Assembly (NCBI RefSeq): GCF_001006805.1 | Contig: NZ_LN811358.1 | Location: forward strand, 348,905-412,904 | Direction of reading: 5' to 3' | Source of the DNA: Microvirga massiliensis | GTDB lineage: Bacteria > Pseudomonadota > Alphaproteobacteria > Rhizobiales > Beijerinckiaceae | DNA: 64,000 nt | Shown: positions 26,789-35,981 of the stretch, piece after piece | How the letters are laid out: every line of letters starts with the position of its first letter | Position numbering within the stretch: position 1 is the first letter of the stretch | The notes under the pieces: model-generated | Told to the model about the DNA's origin: nothing | What the model saw: the letters and a program-made list of their open reading frames with translations, nothing else | Databases searched by the model: none | Translations under genes and position numbers: made by a program

Positions 26789-27576
26789 ACCGGGTGAAGT
26801 TGGTCCTGCTCCAGGTCGCGGTTGGTCTCGGCTTCCTGCTGCTCTGGCATATCCTGACTGCCTATCCCATCCTCGCACCGACGAAGCAGACGCAGTTCTT
26901 CTTCTCGACCCCCGCCGACGTGCTGGCGCGAGTCTGGAAAGAATTCACCTCCGGCGAGATCTGGGGGCATCTCTGGATCACGCTGCTGGAGACGATCCTC
27001 GCCTTCGTCTTTGGAGCCGGAGGCGGCATCCTGTTCGGCTTCCTGTTCGCCCGCCGCGAAATGCTGTCGACCGTATTCGACCCCTACATCAAGGCCGCGA
27101 ATGCTCTGCCACGGGTGGTGCTCGCGCCCATTTTCGCCCTGTGGTTCGGCTTGGGCATCTGGTCCAAGGTGGCGCTTGGCTTCAGCCTGGTCTTCTTCAT
27201 CGTATTCTTCAACGTTTACCAGGGAGTGCGCGAGGTGAGCCCCGTGGTGCTGGCCAATGCGCGAATGCTCGGCATGAGCGAGCGCCAGCTTCTGCGGCAC
27301 GTCTATTGGCCGGCGGCACTGACGTGGGTGTTCTCGTCCCTGCACACCTCCGTGGGGTTCGCTCTCGTGGGCGCAGTCGTGGGCGAGTATCTCGGCTCGT
27401 CGGCGGGGCTTGGCTACAAGATCCAACAGGCAGAGAGCGTATTCGACGTCACCGGGGTCTTTGCAGGGATGGTGATCCTTTCGATCTTCGTCATTCTCAT
27501 CGATGCCTTCGTGACCCTGATCGAAAGGCGTCTCCTGGTCTGGCGTCCCGCCCCATCGACAAACGTGCAGGGTTAG
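26785..27576 (+). CDS. ABC transporter permease (NitT/TauT family)
   Basis: A 263-residue BPD-type permease with about six membrane helices. The cytoplasmic coupling motif (EAA loop) is EVSPVVLANARMLGMSERQL followed by LRHVYWPAAL. The N-terminal ALPRVVLAPIFALWFGLG segment is typical of SsuC/TauC permeases. Its ATG overlaps the stop of the ATPase gene by four bases. A homodimer would form the translocation path in the inner membrane. Confidence 0.92.
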   Translation: MNRVKLVLLQVAVGLGFLLLWHILTAYPILAPTKQTQFFFSTPADVLARVWKEFTSGEIWGHLWITLLETILAFVFGAGGGILFGFLFARREMLSTVFDPYIKAANALPRVVLAPIFALWFGLGIWSKVALGFSLVFFIVFFNVYQGVREVSPVVLANARMLGMSERQLLRHVYWPAALTWVFSSLHTSVGFALVGAVVGEYLGSSAGLGYKIQQAESVFDVTGVFAGMVILSIFVILIDAFVTLIERRLLVWRPAPSTNVQG

Positions 27577-27619
27577 GCAATCTTCGCCGCCACAACCGCA
27601 TTCAAGCCGGGAGAACAGA

Positions 27620-28642
27620 ATGGAACGCCGTACATTTCTCATTGGAACGGGCGCAATTGCTCTGACTGCAGGGCTCAGCCCAAGTGCCTTCGCGCAGGAG
27701 AAGCCCGAGAAGAGCAAGGTCACCTTGGGTGTGGGCGGCAAGCCCTTGCTCTATTACCTGCCGCTGACGATCGCGGAACGGAAGGGCTTCTTCAAGGAAG
27801 AAGGTCTCGATGTCGAGATCAACGATTTCGGCGGAGGTGCCAAGTCGCTCCAGGCGCTCATCGGCGGCTCCGTGGATGTGGTGACCGGTGCCTATGAGCA
27901 TACCATCCGCATGCAGGCTAAGGGCCAAGACGTCCGCGCCGTCACTGAGCTCGGCCGGTTTCCGGCCATCGTGATCGCGGTCAAGAAGGACAAGGCGGGT
28001 CAGGTCAAGTCTGCAGCCGATTTCAAGGGTCTCAAGATCGGTGTGACCGCACCCGGCTCGTCCACGGCTCTGACAGCACAATATGCTATGGTGAAGGCTG
28101 GTTTGAAGCCGACGGACGCCGCCTTCATCGGCGTTGGGTCGGGTGCAAGTGCCGTTGCTGCCGTGCAGAAAGGCGAAATCGATGTGATCTCGCACCTCGA
28201 TCCAGTGATTTCAAAACTGGAATCCGACGGCGATATTACGATCCTGATCGATACGCGCACCGAAGCAGGCACACGGGCGCTCTTCGGCGGATCGAACCCG
28301 GCCGCAACCCTTTATACCAAGAAGGACTTCATCGACGCCAATCCGGTGACGACCCAGCGTCTCGTCAATGCTTTCATGAAGTCACTCAAATGGCTCCAGA
28401 CGGCCACGCCAGAGGATGTTGCCGCGACCGTGCCGCCTGAGTATCACCTCGGCGACAAGCCGCTCTACCTCAAGGCGGTGCAGAACTCGCTGGAGAGCTA
28501 TTCCCGCACTGGCATCGTTCCCCCGGAGGGAATGGCGAGCGTGATGGATATGCTCAAGCTGCTCGATCCGGAATTGAAGGACGCCAAGGTCGATCTCGCA
28601 GCGACCTTCGATGATCGGTTCGTCAAGAAGGCGGCGAGTTAG
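27620..28642 (+). CDS. ABC transporter substrate-binding protein (NMT1/THI5-like)
   Basis: A 340-residue periplasmic binding protein with a Tat-like leader (MERRTFLIGTGAIALTAGLS, cleavage near SAFAQ). The mature part has YYLPLTIAERKGFFKEEGLD, FGGGAKSLQALIGGSVDVV, DFKGLKIGVTAPGSSTAL, and GASAVAAVQKGEIDVISHLD, the layout of the NitT/TauT/THI5 binding proteins. The ligand is not predictable: sulfonates, nitrate, pyrimidine precursors and aromatic acids are all bound by this family. A ribokinase-like gene follows after a 410-base gap. Confidence 0.9.
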   Translation: MERRTFLIGTGAIALTAGLSPSAFAQEKPEKSKVTLGVGGKPLLYYLPLTIAERKGFFKEEGLDVEINDFGGGAKSLQALIGGSVDVVTGAYEHTIRMQAKGQDVRAVTELGRFPAIVIAVKKDKAGQVKSAADFKGLKIGVTAPGSSTALTAQYAMVKAGLKPTDAAFIGVGSGASAVAAVQKGEIDVISHLDPVISKLESDGDITILIDTRTEAGTRALFGGSNPAATLYTKKDFIDANPVTTQRLVNAFMKSLKWLQTATPEDVAATVPPEYHLGDKPLYLKAVQNSLESYSRTGIVPPEGMASVMDMLKLLDPELKDAKVDLAATFDDRFVKKAAS

Positions 28643-29052
28643 AGCCGTCCAAGAGGCGAGCCTCAACTGGTCAGTAGGGACGTCCACTGGCGGTGGAAGC
28701 TGCCTCGACGAGTCCGCCGGCATCTTCGCGATGCCGGCGAACGACAATGGAGCGACCTACAACTGTAATGCTGGCTGTTGTAGCGCGCGTCCCTCCGCGA
28801 AGACCTGCGCGGCGCGGGAGATACGGTCCGGATTGCGGTTCTCCTTCCAGCGACGATCCACGCGATTCCCGGCTTTGCTCTCGGGCCGCACATGTCCGCC
28901 GGCGTACTCCCCAGCTCCCAATCGCGGTTGAGGCGGTAAACTCCGCGGGGATGATCGCGAGATGCATGCGCGGGCTCCAGCAGCCTGGGAGTGACCGTAT
29001 CATGGATGCCGAAGGCTGAAGCCAGCCACTCTGGGAAGAGAGCGCGTGTGAC
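28643..29052. other. intergenic region between the ABC operon and a sugar-kinase gene
   Basis: About 410 bases. Open frames occur on both strands but have no recognisable domain and are rich in Arg and Ser, as expected for non-coding high-GC DNA. A minus-strand frame (28671-29038) has a hydrophobic patch but no ribosome site or family match that I recognise, so I leave it unannotated. Confidence 0.45.
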
Positions 29053-29973
29053 ATGATCCTTGTCTTTGGTTCGATCAACATTGATCTTGTCGCGCGCGTA
29101 GCCTCAATCACGCGCCCGGGCGAGACCGTCCTCTCGCTGGGCTATGAGACCTTGTTTGGCGGAAAGGGCGCGAACCAGGCGATCGCTGCCGCGCGGGTAT
29201 CCTTGCCGCATCGGGTCGCGATCGCATCCTGCGTCGGCGACGACGCCTTTGGCCGGTCTGCACGCGACAACCTCATCCGCAATGGTGTCGTGGCCGATCT
29301 CGTCGCCGACAGCACCGAACCGACCGGCTGCGCCTTCATCACCGTCGATGAGTGCGGCGAGAACGCGATTACCGTCGCCAGCGGGGCAAATGCCACGCTG
29401 ACGGAAGTGCTGGTTCGCAATATTGAGGCGGATGCCGCGACGACCGCCGTCTTCCAAATGGAAGTCCCTTTCCCAGCGTCCCTCAACGTCGCCCGGCGCG
29501 TGCGGGCGGCCGGCGGCCGCGTCATCTGGAACTTTGCACCGGCTCCGTCGGCATTTCTGGCCAGGGATCTCTCGGACCTCGTAACAGAGACCAACATTTT
29601 CGTCGTCAACGAGCACGAGGCTATTGCGGCGGCCGCACTCCTCGGCCGCAAGACCGACGATTTCGAAGATGCTGGAGCCTTTCTATCGAGGAGCGGCTGC
29701 ATTTGCGTCGTCACGGCGGGTGCGCGTGGGGCCATTGCGTTTCACCCCGACGGGCATAGCGAGACGGTCCAAGCGAAAATGATTCGGCCTGTCGATACGA
29801 CTGGTGCCGGCGATACCTTCGTCGGCATCCTGGCCAGCGGCCTCGATGAGGCGCTGCCCTTCTCGACGGCTCTCGAGCGAGCCTGCCACGGAGCGTCTCT
29901 GTCTTGCCTTGCTCATGGCGCCCAGGCCGGCATGCCGACACGCGAGCAACTCGGAACGACCGGAGCAGGCTAG
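29053..29973 (+). CDS. PfkB-family carbohydrate kinase (ribokinase-like)
   Basis: A 306-residue kinase. The N-terminus (MILVFGSINIDLVARV) and FGGKGANQAIAAARV form the PfkB signature 1; signature 2 with the catalytic Asp is DTTGAGDTFVGILASGL. SNGVVADLV and GANATLTEVL fit ribokinases rather than fructokinases. It phosphorylates a sugar or nucleoside in the cytoplasm. Its position after an ABC importer suggests, but does not prove, a nucleoside or ribose salvage role. Confidence 0.88.
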   Translation: MILVFGSINIDLVARVASITRPGETVLSLGYETLFGGKGANQAIAAARVSLPHRVAIASCVGDDAFGRSARDNLIRNGVVADLVADSTEPTGCAFITVDECGENAITVASGANATLTEVLVRNIEADAATTAVFQMEVPFPASLNVARRVRAAGGRVIWNFAPAPSAFLARDLSDLVTETNIFVVNEHEAIAAAALLGRKTDDFEDAGAFLSRSGCICVVTAGARGAIAFHPDGHSETVQAKMIRPVDTTGAGDTFVGILASGLDEALPFSTALERACHGASLSCLAHGAQAGMPTREQLGTTGAG

Positions 29974-30478
29974 ATGAAAAGCCGTCGCTGGAACGGAGGC
30001 GATAGGCTCAATCTAGCTCCTCCCTAGTCTGCGCAACATCAGGAACATGATCCGTCCCGTTTAAAGTTCCGTCCGGCTGACTCAAAAGCATTGCGTAGCT
30101 GATATCACGAGATGAAAGTTCACAGCATTGGTGATGCCTGTGACGAGATCTTGATGTCGGCCGACCTGATCCCATGGGACGGACATCTGTGAGGCCCCAA
30201 CTTGAGGCCTCGCACCGCTGAGGTGATCCAGCAAGGCGCCTTTTCGGCATGTGTCGGCGGCAACTGATTAGTGGTATCTTCTCTCAGCCTCCACGCAGAA
30301 GACGCTCACTTGATTGGCGTTGAATTGAGCACCGGCCAAGCAGCCGTTTGCCCAAGCCTCTTGCCTCGTGATGGAGGAATACCATGCGGGTGGAGGTCGG
30401 GATTCGGGCAGATTCCGGACCTTCCTCAAGACAGCACTAACGAAACAAAAGGATGGTTCGTGTTCTCTTTTCGCCGTC
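29974..30478. other. intergenic region between kinase and EamA gene ends
   Basis: About 505 bases lacking a supported gene. A 26-codon plus-strand frame at 30112-30192 (MKVHSIGDACDEILMSADLI...) reads like protein and the same frame continues open past its TGA for 24 more codons; it may be a gene remnant, but I cannot assign it. Confidence 0.45.
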
Positions 30479-31339
30479 TCAGGCGAAACGCTTGGCGCCG
30501 GCGACGCAAAGGACAACCAAGCCTGTTGCCGCGACCATCGTCCACGCGACCGGCTCATGAAGCAGCAGGCCCGCCAGCGCCAGGCCGAAAAAGGGCTGGA
30601 GCAATTGCAACTGTCCAACGCCCGCAATGCCCCCGAGCGCGAGGCCGCGATACCAGAAGACGAAGCCGACCAACATACTGAAGATCGAAACATAGGCGAG
30701 CCCGAGCCAAGCCGGGCCGCCAATCCCGCTCCAGGATTCCGGCATCGTCATCAGCGCGATAGCCGCCATCATGGGCAGCGCCAGGAGCAGGGCCCACGAG
30801 ATGACCTGCCAGCCGCCCAGCCTTCGTGACAGCGTGGCTCCTTCAGCATAACCGAGGCCGCAAAGAAGGATCGCGGCCACCATCAGCAGATCGCCCGTGA
30901 GCGAACTTGCGCCACTGTTGAAAAAGGCAAAGCCAGCGACCGTTGCGCTACCGAGACCTGAGAACAGCCAGAAGACAGGTTTGGGCCGCTCGCCCCCGCG
31001 CAGGACACCGAAGATGGCCGTCGCGAGCGGCAGGAGGCCAATGAAGACAATGGAATGCGCCGAGGTGATGTGCTGGAGCGCTAGCGCGGACAGCAATGGG
31101 AAGCCTACCACAACGCCGAGCGCGACCACGGCAAGCGAGTTGAGATCAGCGCGCCCGGGCCTCACCTGCCGGAGCACCAGGAGGAAGATTGCTCCAAGGA
31201 GTGCGGCGATCACCGCACGGGCCGAGGTCAGGAACAGGGGAGAGAAGTAGCCAACAGCGACCCGCGTGGCCGGTAACGAGCCGCTGAAGATGATGACGCC
31301 CAGGAGGCCGCTGCCCCACCCGTCCATTGTCCGATCCAT
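30479..31339 (-). CDS. EamA/DMT-superfamily transporter paired with a MocR regulator
   Basis: A 286-residue protein with about ten membrane helices in two EamA repeats: GSGLLGVIIFSGSLPATRVA at the start, VVGFPLLSALALQHITSAHS, and the second-repeat LGLAYVSIFSMLVGFVFWYRG. AGAGGTG precedes ATG 31339. It is transcribed divergently from a MocR-type regulator gene 112 bases away, a common arrangement in which the regulator controls the exporter. Substrate unknown; amino acids or amines are often proposed for such pairs. Confidence 0.9.
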   Translation of the reverse strand: MDRTMDGWGSGLLGVIIFSGSLPATRVAVGYFSPLFLTSARAVIAALLGAIFLLVLRQVRPGRADLNSLAVVALGVVVGFPLLSALALQHITSAHSIVFIGLLPLATAIFGVLRGGERPKPVFWLFSGLGSATVAGFAFFNSGASSLTGDLLMVAAILLCGLGYAEGATLSRRLGGWQVISWALLLALPMMAAIALMTMPESWSGIGGPAWLGLAYVSIFSMLVGFVFWYRGLALGGIAGVGQLQLLQPFFGLALAGLLLHEPVAWTMVAATGLVVLCVAGAKRFA

Positions 31340-31451
31340 GTCACCTCTCTTTCGAAGGGGTACCTTAGGATTTCGAGACTGTGCCAGACAGTACAATACA
31401 ATCCGACGGAACTGTATCAGTGCAAGCGGCCATACAATCAGCGGAGCGCGA
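31340..31451. promoter_or_regulatory. divergent control region with repeated TACAAT/ATACAA motifs
   Basis: The 112-base gap holds GTACAATACAAT near 31391-31402, ACTGTATC near 31409-31416 (the opposite orientation), and CATACAATC near 31430-31438. Repeats of ATACAA-type sequence in direct order are the sort of operator bound by MocR/GabR regulators. Overlapping promoters are expected, but I could not assign -35/-10 boxes with confidence. Confidence 0.5.
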
Positions 31452-32855
31452 GTGGAGGACGGAGAACTGACACGTACCGGTGAGGTGATGGCGGCCATCC
31501 GATCGAAGGTGTCGGGCCGTACCCTGGTCTCCGGCGATCGGCTGCCCTCGATCAGGAGCTTTGCCGCGACCATGGGCGTATCGCCGTCCACCGTCGTTGA
31601 GGCCTATGAGCGTCTTGTGGCCGAGGGCCTGATCCGTGCCCGGCGCGGTTCCGGCTTCTATGTCGCCGGCACCGGTTTGCCACCGCTGGCGCTTGCGGAG
31701 GCAGAGCCGCGGCGCGAACGGGCCGTTGATCCGTTCTGGGTGTCGCGGCAGTCGCTCGATGCAGATCCCGCGGTCATGAAACCTGGCTGCGGCTGGCTAC
31801 CGGCGGACTGGATGCCGAATACCGCTCTTCGCCGAGCCTTCCGGGCGCTCGCGCGAACTGAGGATGCAGTTCTCGCCGGCTATGGCAGCACACGCGGTTC
31901 GCCAGCCCTGCGCCGGTTACTGCTCAGCCGGTTTGCCGAAGAGGGGATAGAAGCTTCGCCCGAACAGCTCCTATTGACGGGCTCTGGAACGCAAGCCATT
32001 GACCTGATCTGCCGCTACCTGCTTCGTCCCGGCGACACGGTGCTGGTCGACGACCCATGCTATTTCAATTTTCAGGCCCTGCTTCGGGCGCACCAAGTCA
32101 GGATCGTCGGCGTGCCCTACACGCCCTCCGGACCTGATATTACGGCCTTCGAGGCGGTGCTAACCGCTGGACGGCCGCGGCTCTATATCACCAACTCCGC
32201 GCTCCATAATCCGACCGGCGCTACCCTCTCACCGCAGATCGCCTACAGGCTGTTGAGCGCAGCCTCCGTTCACGACGTTACAATAGTCGAAGACGACATC
32301 TTCGCCGATTTTGAGCCGGAGCCCTCGCCGCGTCTCGCCGTGCTCGACGGGCTCAACCGCGTCATTCGGATCGGAAGCTTTTCGAAGACGCTGTCCGCCT
32401 CGGTCCGCTGCGGCTACATCGCCGCACGGACAGATTGGATCGAAGGTCTGGTCGATCTCCAGGTTGCCACTTGTTTCGGCGGACCAAGCCCGGTCGCGAC
32501 CGAGCTCATTGCCAGCGTTCTCGCGGGGGGCGGCTACCGCAAGCACATGGAGGAATTACGCCAGCGCCTTGCCCGGGCCAGACACGAAATGGCGACCCGA
32601 CTGGAGCCCCTTGGCATCCGGCCTTGGCTCATGCCGCGCGGCGGCTTTTATCTGTGGTGCCGTCTCCCAGAGGGCCAGGATTCCGCTGTGCTCGCCCGCA
32701 TGGCCGTGGAGGAGAACGTTGTTCTGGCGCCGGGCAACGTGTTCAGCGTCTCTCAGACGGCCACCTCCTTCCTCCGCTTTAACGTCGCGCAGTCGGGTGA
32801 TCCGCGAGTCCTGGCCGTTCTCCGGCAAGCAATGAGTTCCCACCTTGCCGGATGA
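31452..32855 (+). CDS. MocR-family (GntR-HTH plus aminotransferase-like) transcriptional regulator
   Basis: An N-terminal winged helix of the GntR type (about residues 5-70: VSGRTLVSGDRLPSIRSFAA, MGVSPSTVVEAYERLVAEGL, RRGSGFYV) is joined to a fold-type I aminotransferase domain with YGSTRGSPALRRLL, TGSGTQAIDLI, NPTGATLSP and the PLP lysine in RIGSFSKTLSASVRCGY. GTG 31452 gives 467 residues and has GGAG five bases upstream. The ORF extends further upstream into the control region, which is not credible. It likely controls the divergent EamA gene and itself. Confidence 0.92.
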   Translation: MEDGELTRTGEVMAAIRSKVSGRTLVSGDRLPSIRSFAATMGVSPSTVVEAYERLVAEGLIRARRGSGFYVAGTGLPPLALAEAEPRRERAVDPFWVSRQSLDADPAVMKPGCGWLPADWMPNTALRRAFRALARTEDAVLAGYGSTRGSPALRRLLLSRFAEEGIEASPEQLLLTGSGTQAIDLICRYLLRPGDTVLVDDPCYFNFQALLRAHQVRIVGVPYTPSGPDITAFEAVLTAGRPRLYITNSALHNPTGATLSPQIAYRLLSAASVHDVTIVEDDIFADFEPEPSPRLAVLDGLNRVIRIGSFSKTLSASVRCGYIAARTDWIEGLVDLQVATCFGGPSPVATELIASVLAGGGYRKHMEELRQRLARARHEMATRLEPLGIRPWLMPRGGFYLWCRLPEGQDSAVLARMAVEENVVLAPGNVFSVSQTATSFLRFNVAQSGDPRVLAVLRQAMSSHLAG

Positions 32856-33401
32856 AGCCCTCACTATCGGCGAGAATCCATGTGGGAGCGGCTTGACTGC
32901 CCGAATATCCAGGTCGCGGGTCAGGACCGAACATGCCAAGATGATGCGAGCAGGTGTTCGGAGCGAAACGAAAGCATCGGCGGCGCTACAATGCGAATCG
33001 CAAATTTCCGGTTCGACGGTGATGGGCCGGCGAGCCGCCAACTCAGCGACTGTTGAAGACTGTGCCTTCATGCCTGCTATCGTTCTTCATGGCTGTGACC
33101 TTCCTCGTACTGCTTTATCGGGCGCTCTGGCCAAATCGCTATGAAAGCGTCTTGATAATTTTCGGCGGAGCGAAAGTCTTTCTTTGGAGTTCCCCACTTC
33201 CTGAGGAGGGGAGGCTCCTGGTCGTCCCGGACGTCCGCATGACAAAATTGCGTGTCTTAACGAGTCGAGTTATGCTTGGCTCTTCTGTCTTGGGTCCGCT
33301 GGGCGGCGTCTGTTTGCGCACCCCCTGACGTCGCCAAGTTCCCGCGGGCTACTATCGAAGGCAGGTTGCTGTAGGTCGGGTCTCATTGCAGGAGATGCGC
33401 C
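32856..33401. other. intergenic region
   Basis: About 546 bases with no supported gene. Short frames on both strands have no family resemblance. A longer A+T stretch around 33130-33260 contrasts with its surroundings and may be non-coding or acquired DNA. Confidence 0.45.
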
Positions 33402-33608
33402 ATGGCGGCATATGCAAAAGACAAGCCCGTCTTCTTGAGCAAGAAACTCGGAGGACTTCTCCTCATCTGCGGAAGCCTGCTGGCGGCGCTGGCCTACAGC
33501 GACGGCACGACTGGACTTAACGTTCCTGGTATCCTGTTGGCCGGAGGCGTAATCCTGCTGGTGCTCCGGATCGTTCGACGCAACCAAGACATCAGCTCAG
33601 ATCAATGA
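33402..33608 (+). CDS. small two-helix membrane protein
   Basis: A 68-residue protein with two membrane helices (about 16-32, LGGLLLICGSLLAALAY, and 40-57, NVPGILLAGGVILLVLRIV) and a basic C-terminus (VRRNQD). AGGAG lies seven bases before the ATG. Proteins of this size and layout (FLSKKLGGLLLI start) are found in other Hyphomicrobiales, which supports it as a real gene. Function unknown. Confidence 0.65.
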   Translation: MAAYAKDKPVFLSKKLGGLLLICGSLLAALAYSDGTTGLNVPGILLAGGVILLVLRIVRRNQDISSDQ

Positions 33609-33684
33609 CGCAAAGTGGTGTCGATCTCGATCGCGAGTGATGCGAGCGACGCTGCCCGCGCCGTGCTTCCGGCATCGTTGAACA

Positions 33685-34716
33685 ATGCGAGATGCAATAG
33701 TTTCGCCCCGCAGACTTCTGTCCAGGCCACTAGGATGGCTCGGCACAGGACTAGGATTTCTGGTCCGGGCACTTTTGATTACATGGGCCAGCTTCGCGAT
33801 CTTCTATTCGAATCTTCCGTGGCCAGGGCTGCGCTTGGCCCTGTCGATTGCGTTTGCAGGTTTCGCGATATGGGTCTACCTGCGGTCGTATCAGCGACGC
33901 ATGCGCGTGGTTCTGGCTGTCCTCTTCCTGGGCGTGGTCGGTTGGTGGATCACCATCCAGCCCTCACATGATCGTCCTTGGCGGCCGGAGGTCGCCGTGA
34001 TGCCACGAGCGGTTATCGACGGCGACAGCGTGCATCTTACCGGCGTGCGCAATTTCGATTATCGCAGCCTCGACGATTTCACGGTGCGTTACGAAGAACG
34101 CGAGGTGCAGCTTTCGCACCTGACCGGCCTCGACTTCTACGTATCGTACTGGGCCGAGGGACTCGTTGGCCACACGTTCCTGAGCTTTCTCTTCGACAAT
34201 GCGCCACCACTGAGCATCTCGATCGAGACCCGGCCGGAGATAGGAGAGGGCTTCGACCCGCTCGCCTCCCTCTTTAAGCAGTTCGAGCTGATCTACGTGG
34301 TGGGCGATGAGCGCGACATCGTCCGCGTGCGCACCAATTACCGTCACGAGGCAGTGTACCTCTATCGCCTCAACACAAGGCCTGAAGATGCACGCCGGCT
34401 TCTGCTGATCTATCTCGCACGGATCAACGAACTCGCCGACCGGCCGGAGTTCTATCACCTTCTGAGCAATAGCTGCACGATCAACATCGTGCGCTACGCC
34501 AATGCCGCCGGCCGGCAGGGCCGGTTCGACATCCGGCATCTCTTCAACGGTCTTGTCGACAGCTATCTCTACCACTCGGGCCGCGTGAACACGACGCTGC
34601 CGTTTGAGGAGTTGCGCCGACGCTCACTGATCAACGAGGCCGCGCAAGCCGCCGATGGAGCGCCCGATTTTTCGCAGCGCATTCGCGAATTCCTGCCGAG
34701 GGTTTCTCGCCGTTAG
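33685..34716 (+). CDS. DUF4105 (Lnb N-terminal domain-like) membrane protein
   Basis: A 343-residue protein with three N-terminal membrane helices (within about 20-90) and a periplasmic DUF4105 domain (about 120-300): VRNFDYRSLDDFTVRYEERE, VGHTFLSFLF, LSISIETRPEIGEGFDPLA, FELIYVVGDERDIVRVRTNY, and the conserved Cys in HLLSNSCTINIVR. The His in VGHTFLSF and the Cys resemble a papain-like dyad of the Lnb domain, but the activity is unproven. The patatin-like gene follows after 244 bases. Confidence 0.85.
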   Translation: MRDAIVSPRRLLSRPLGWLGTGLGFLVRALLITWASFAIFYSNLPWPGLRLALSIAFAGFAIWVYLRSYQRRMRVVLAVLFLGVVGWWITIQPSHDRPWRPEVAVMPRAVIDGDSVHLTGVRNFDYRSLDDFTVRYEEREVQLSHLTGLDFYVSYWAEGLVGHTFLSFLFDNAPPLSISIETRPEIGEGFDPLASLFKQFELIYVVGDERDIVRVRTNYRHEAVYLYRLNTRPEDARRLLLIYLARINELADRPEFYHLLSNSCTINIVRYANAAGRQGRFDIRHLFNGLVDSYLYHSGRVNTTLPFEELRRRSLINEAAQAADGAPDFSQRIREFLPRVSRR

Positions 34717-34960
34717 TATTGCCATCTTTCATGATTGCTATGATCAATCTGGGTCTCGACATTCATCTCCGAGGCTGTGTCGCTGTCGACGACCTCCCGA
34801 TCATGTCCGCCCGATAACGCGAAGTATCCTGCGTGACGTGACTTTGAAGTGACAGCCTATCCAGGAGCCCCCTTATGGTGGATAGTGCCGTTCTTGGGTC
34901 GGTTTCGGATGCCGCAGCACTCCGAACGATATTCAGGTCTTGCCTTAAGGCTAGGCTCAA

Positions 34961-35977
34961 ATGACTGACCAGATCTTGATAGACCTTGCACTTCAGGGTG
35001 GTGGTGCGCATGGCGCCTTCACGTGGGGCGTGCTCGATCGCCTGTTGGAGGAGCAGCGACTTCGCATCGAGGGGATCTCGGGCACCTCCGCCGGAGCCAT
35101 GAACGCGGCCGTGCTGGTCGACGGGTATGCGCAAGGAGGGCCGGAAGGAGCACGCGAAGCTCTCGAGGCGTTTTGGAAACTCATTTCACGGGCAGCGATG
35201 TACAGCCCGTTTCGGCGGAGTCCTCTCGACGTACTGCTCGGCCGCTGGACGCTCGATTATTCTCCCGTGTTCATCGCCGCTGACATGATGGCGAGGCTCC
35301 TCTCACCCTACGATCTTAGCCCGGCTGGAGCCAATCCGCTTCGCGAAATTCTTGCATCCTGTGTTAATTTTACACGGCTGTCACAGAGCTCGATCAAACT
35401 CTTCGTCACCGCGACGAACGTGCAGACAGGCCGCGGCCGAGTTTTCCGGAACAATGAAGTTACACCCGACGTGCTGCTCGCCTCGGCCTGCCTGCCCACT
35501 CTCTTTCAGGCGGTCGAGATCGGCGGCGGGCTCTACTGGGACGGCGGGTATTCCGGCAATCCGACCATCACGCCGCTTATTCGCGAATGCTCATCGAGTG
35601 ACACCATCCTCGTACAGATCAATCCCGTGGAGCGCACGAACTCACTGCGGACGGCCCGGGAGATCCTTAACCGTCTCAATGAAGTGTCCTTCAATGCCGT
35701 CCTTCTGAAGGAACTCCGCATGATTGCCCTGCTGCGGCAGGTCGCCCACGAGAGCGGCTCCGAAGCTGCCAAATGGGCGGCGATGCGGATGCATCGTGTG
35801 ACAAGCGACATGATGACGAGCCTCGGCTCGTCGTCGAAACTGAATGCCGAGTGGGAATTTCTCGTCATGTTGCGCGATGAGGGACGTCGGCGCGCCGAGG
35901 AATTCCTGGCTAGTCACGGTGCCGATCTGGGCCGACGCTCATCCCTCGACCTCGATCAGTTGCTCGAGGGAGTGTGA
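34961..35977 (+). CDS. patatin-like phospholipase
   Basis: A 338-residue cytoplasmic or peripheral lipolytic enzyme. The oxyanion loop is LQGGGAHGAFTWG, the nucleophile elbow is GTSAG (Ser43), and the catalytic Asp is in WDGGYSGNP (Asp194), completing the Ser-Asp dyad. In Bradyrhizobium-like genomes this subtype is often beside 3-hydroxybutyrate utilisation genes; here the next gene is a GntP carrier but no dehydrogenase is present. Its stop lies four bases before that gene, so they form an operon. Confidence 0.9.
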   Translation: MTDQILIDLALQGGGAHGAFTWGVLDRLLEEQRLRIEGISGTSAGAMNAAVLVDGYAQGGPEGAREALEAFWKLISRAAMYSPFRRSPLDVLLGRWTLDYSPVFIAADMMARLLSPYDLSPAGANPLREILASCVNFTRLSQSSIKLFVTATNVQTGRGRVFRNNEVTPDVLLASACLPTLFQAVEIGGGLYWDGGYSGNPTITPLIRECSSSDTILVQINPVERTNSLRTAREILNRLNEVSFNAVLLKELRMIALLRQVAHESGSEAAKWAAMRMHRVTSDMMTSLGSSSKLNAEWEFLVMLRDEGRRRAEEFLASHGADLGRRSSLDLDQLLEGV

Positions 35978-35981
35978 CGCA

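Noticed and set aside
28671..29038. Minus-strand open frame in the gap before the sugar-kinase gene
   Set aside because: No ribosome site, no recognisable domain and Arg/Ser-rich; more likely non-coding.
30112..30192. 26-codon plus-strand frame (MKVHSIGDACDEILMSADLI...)
   Set aside because: Protein-like but very short, without a clear ribosome site or family; could be a remnant but cannot be supported as a gene.
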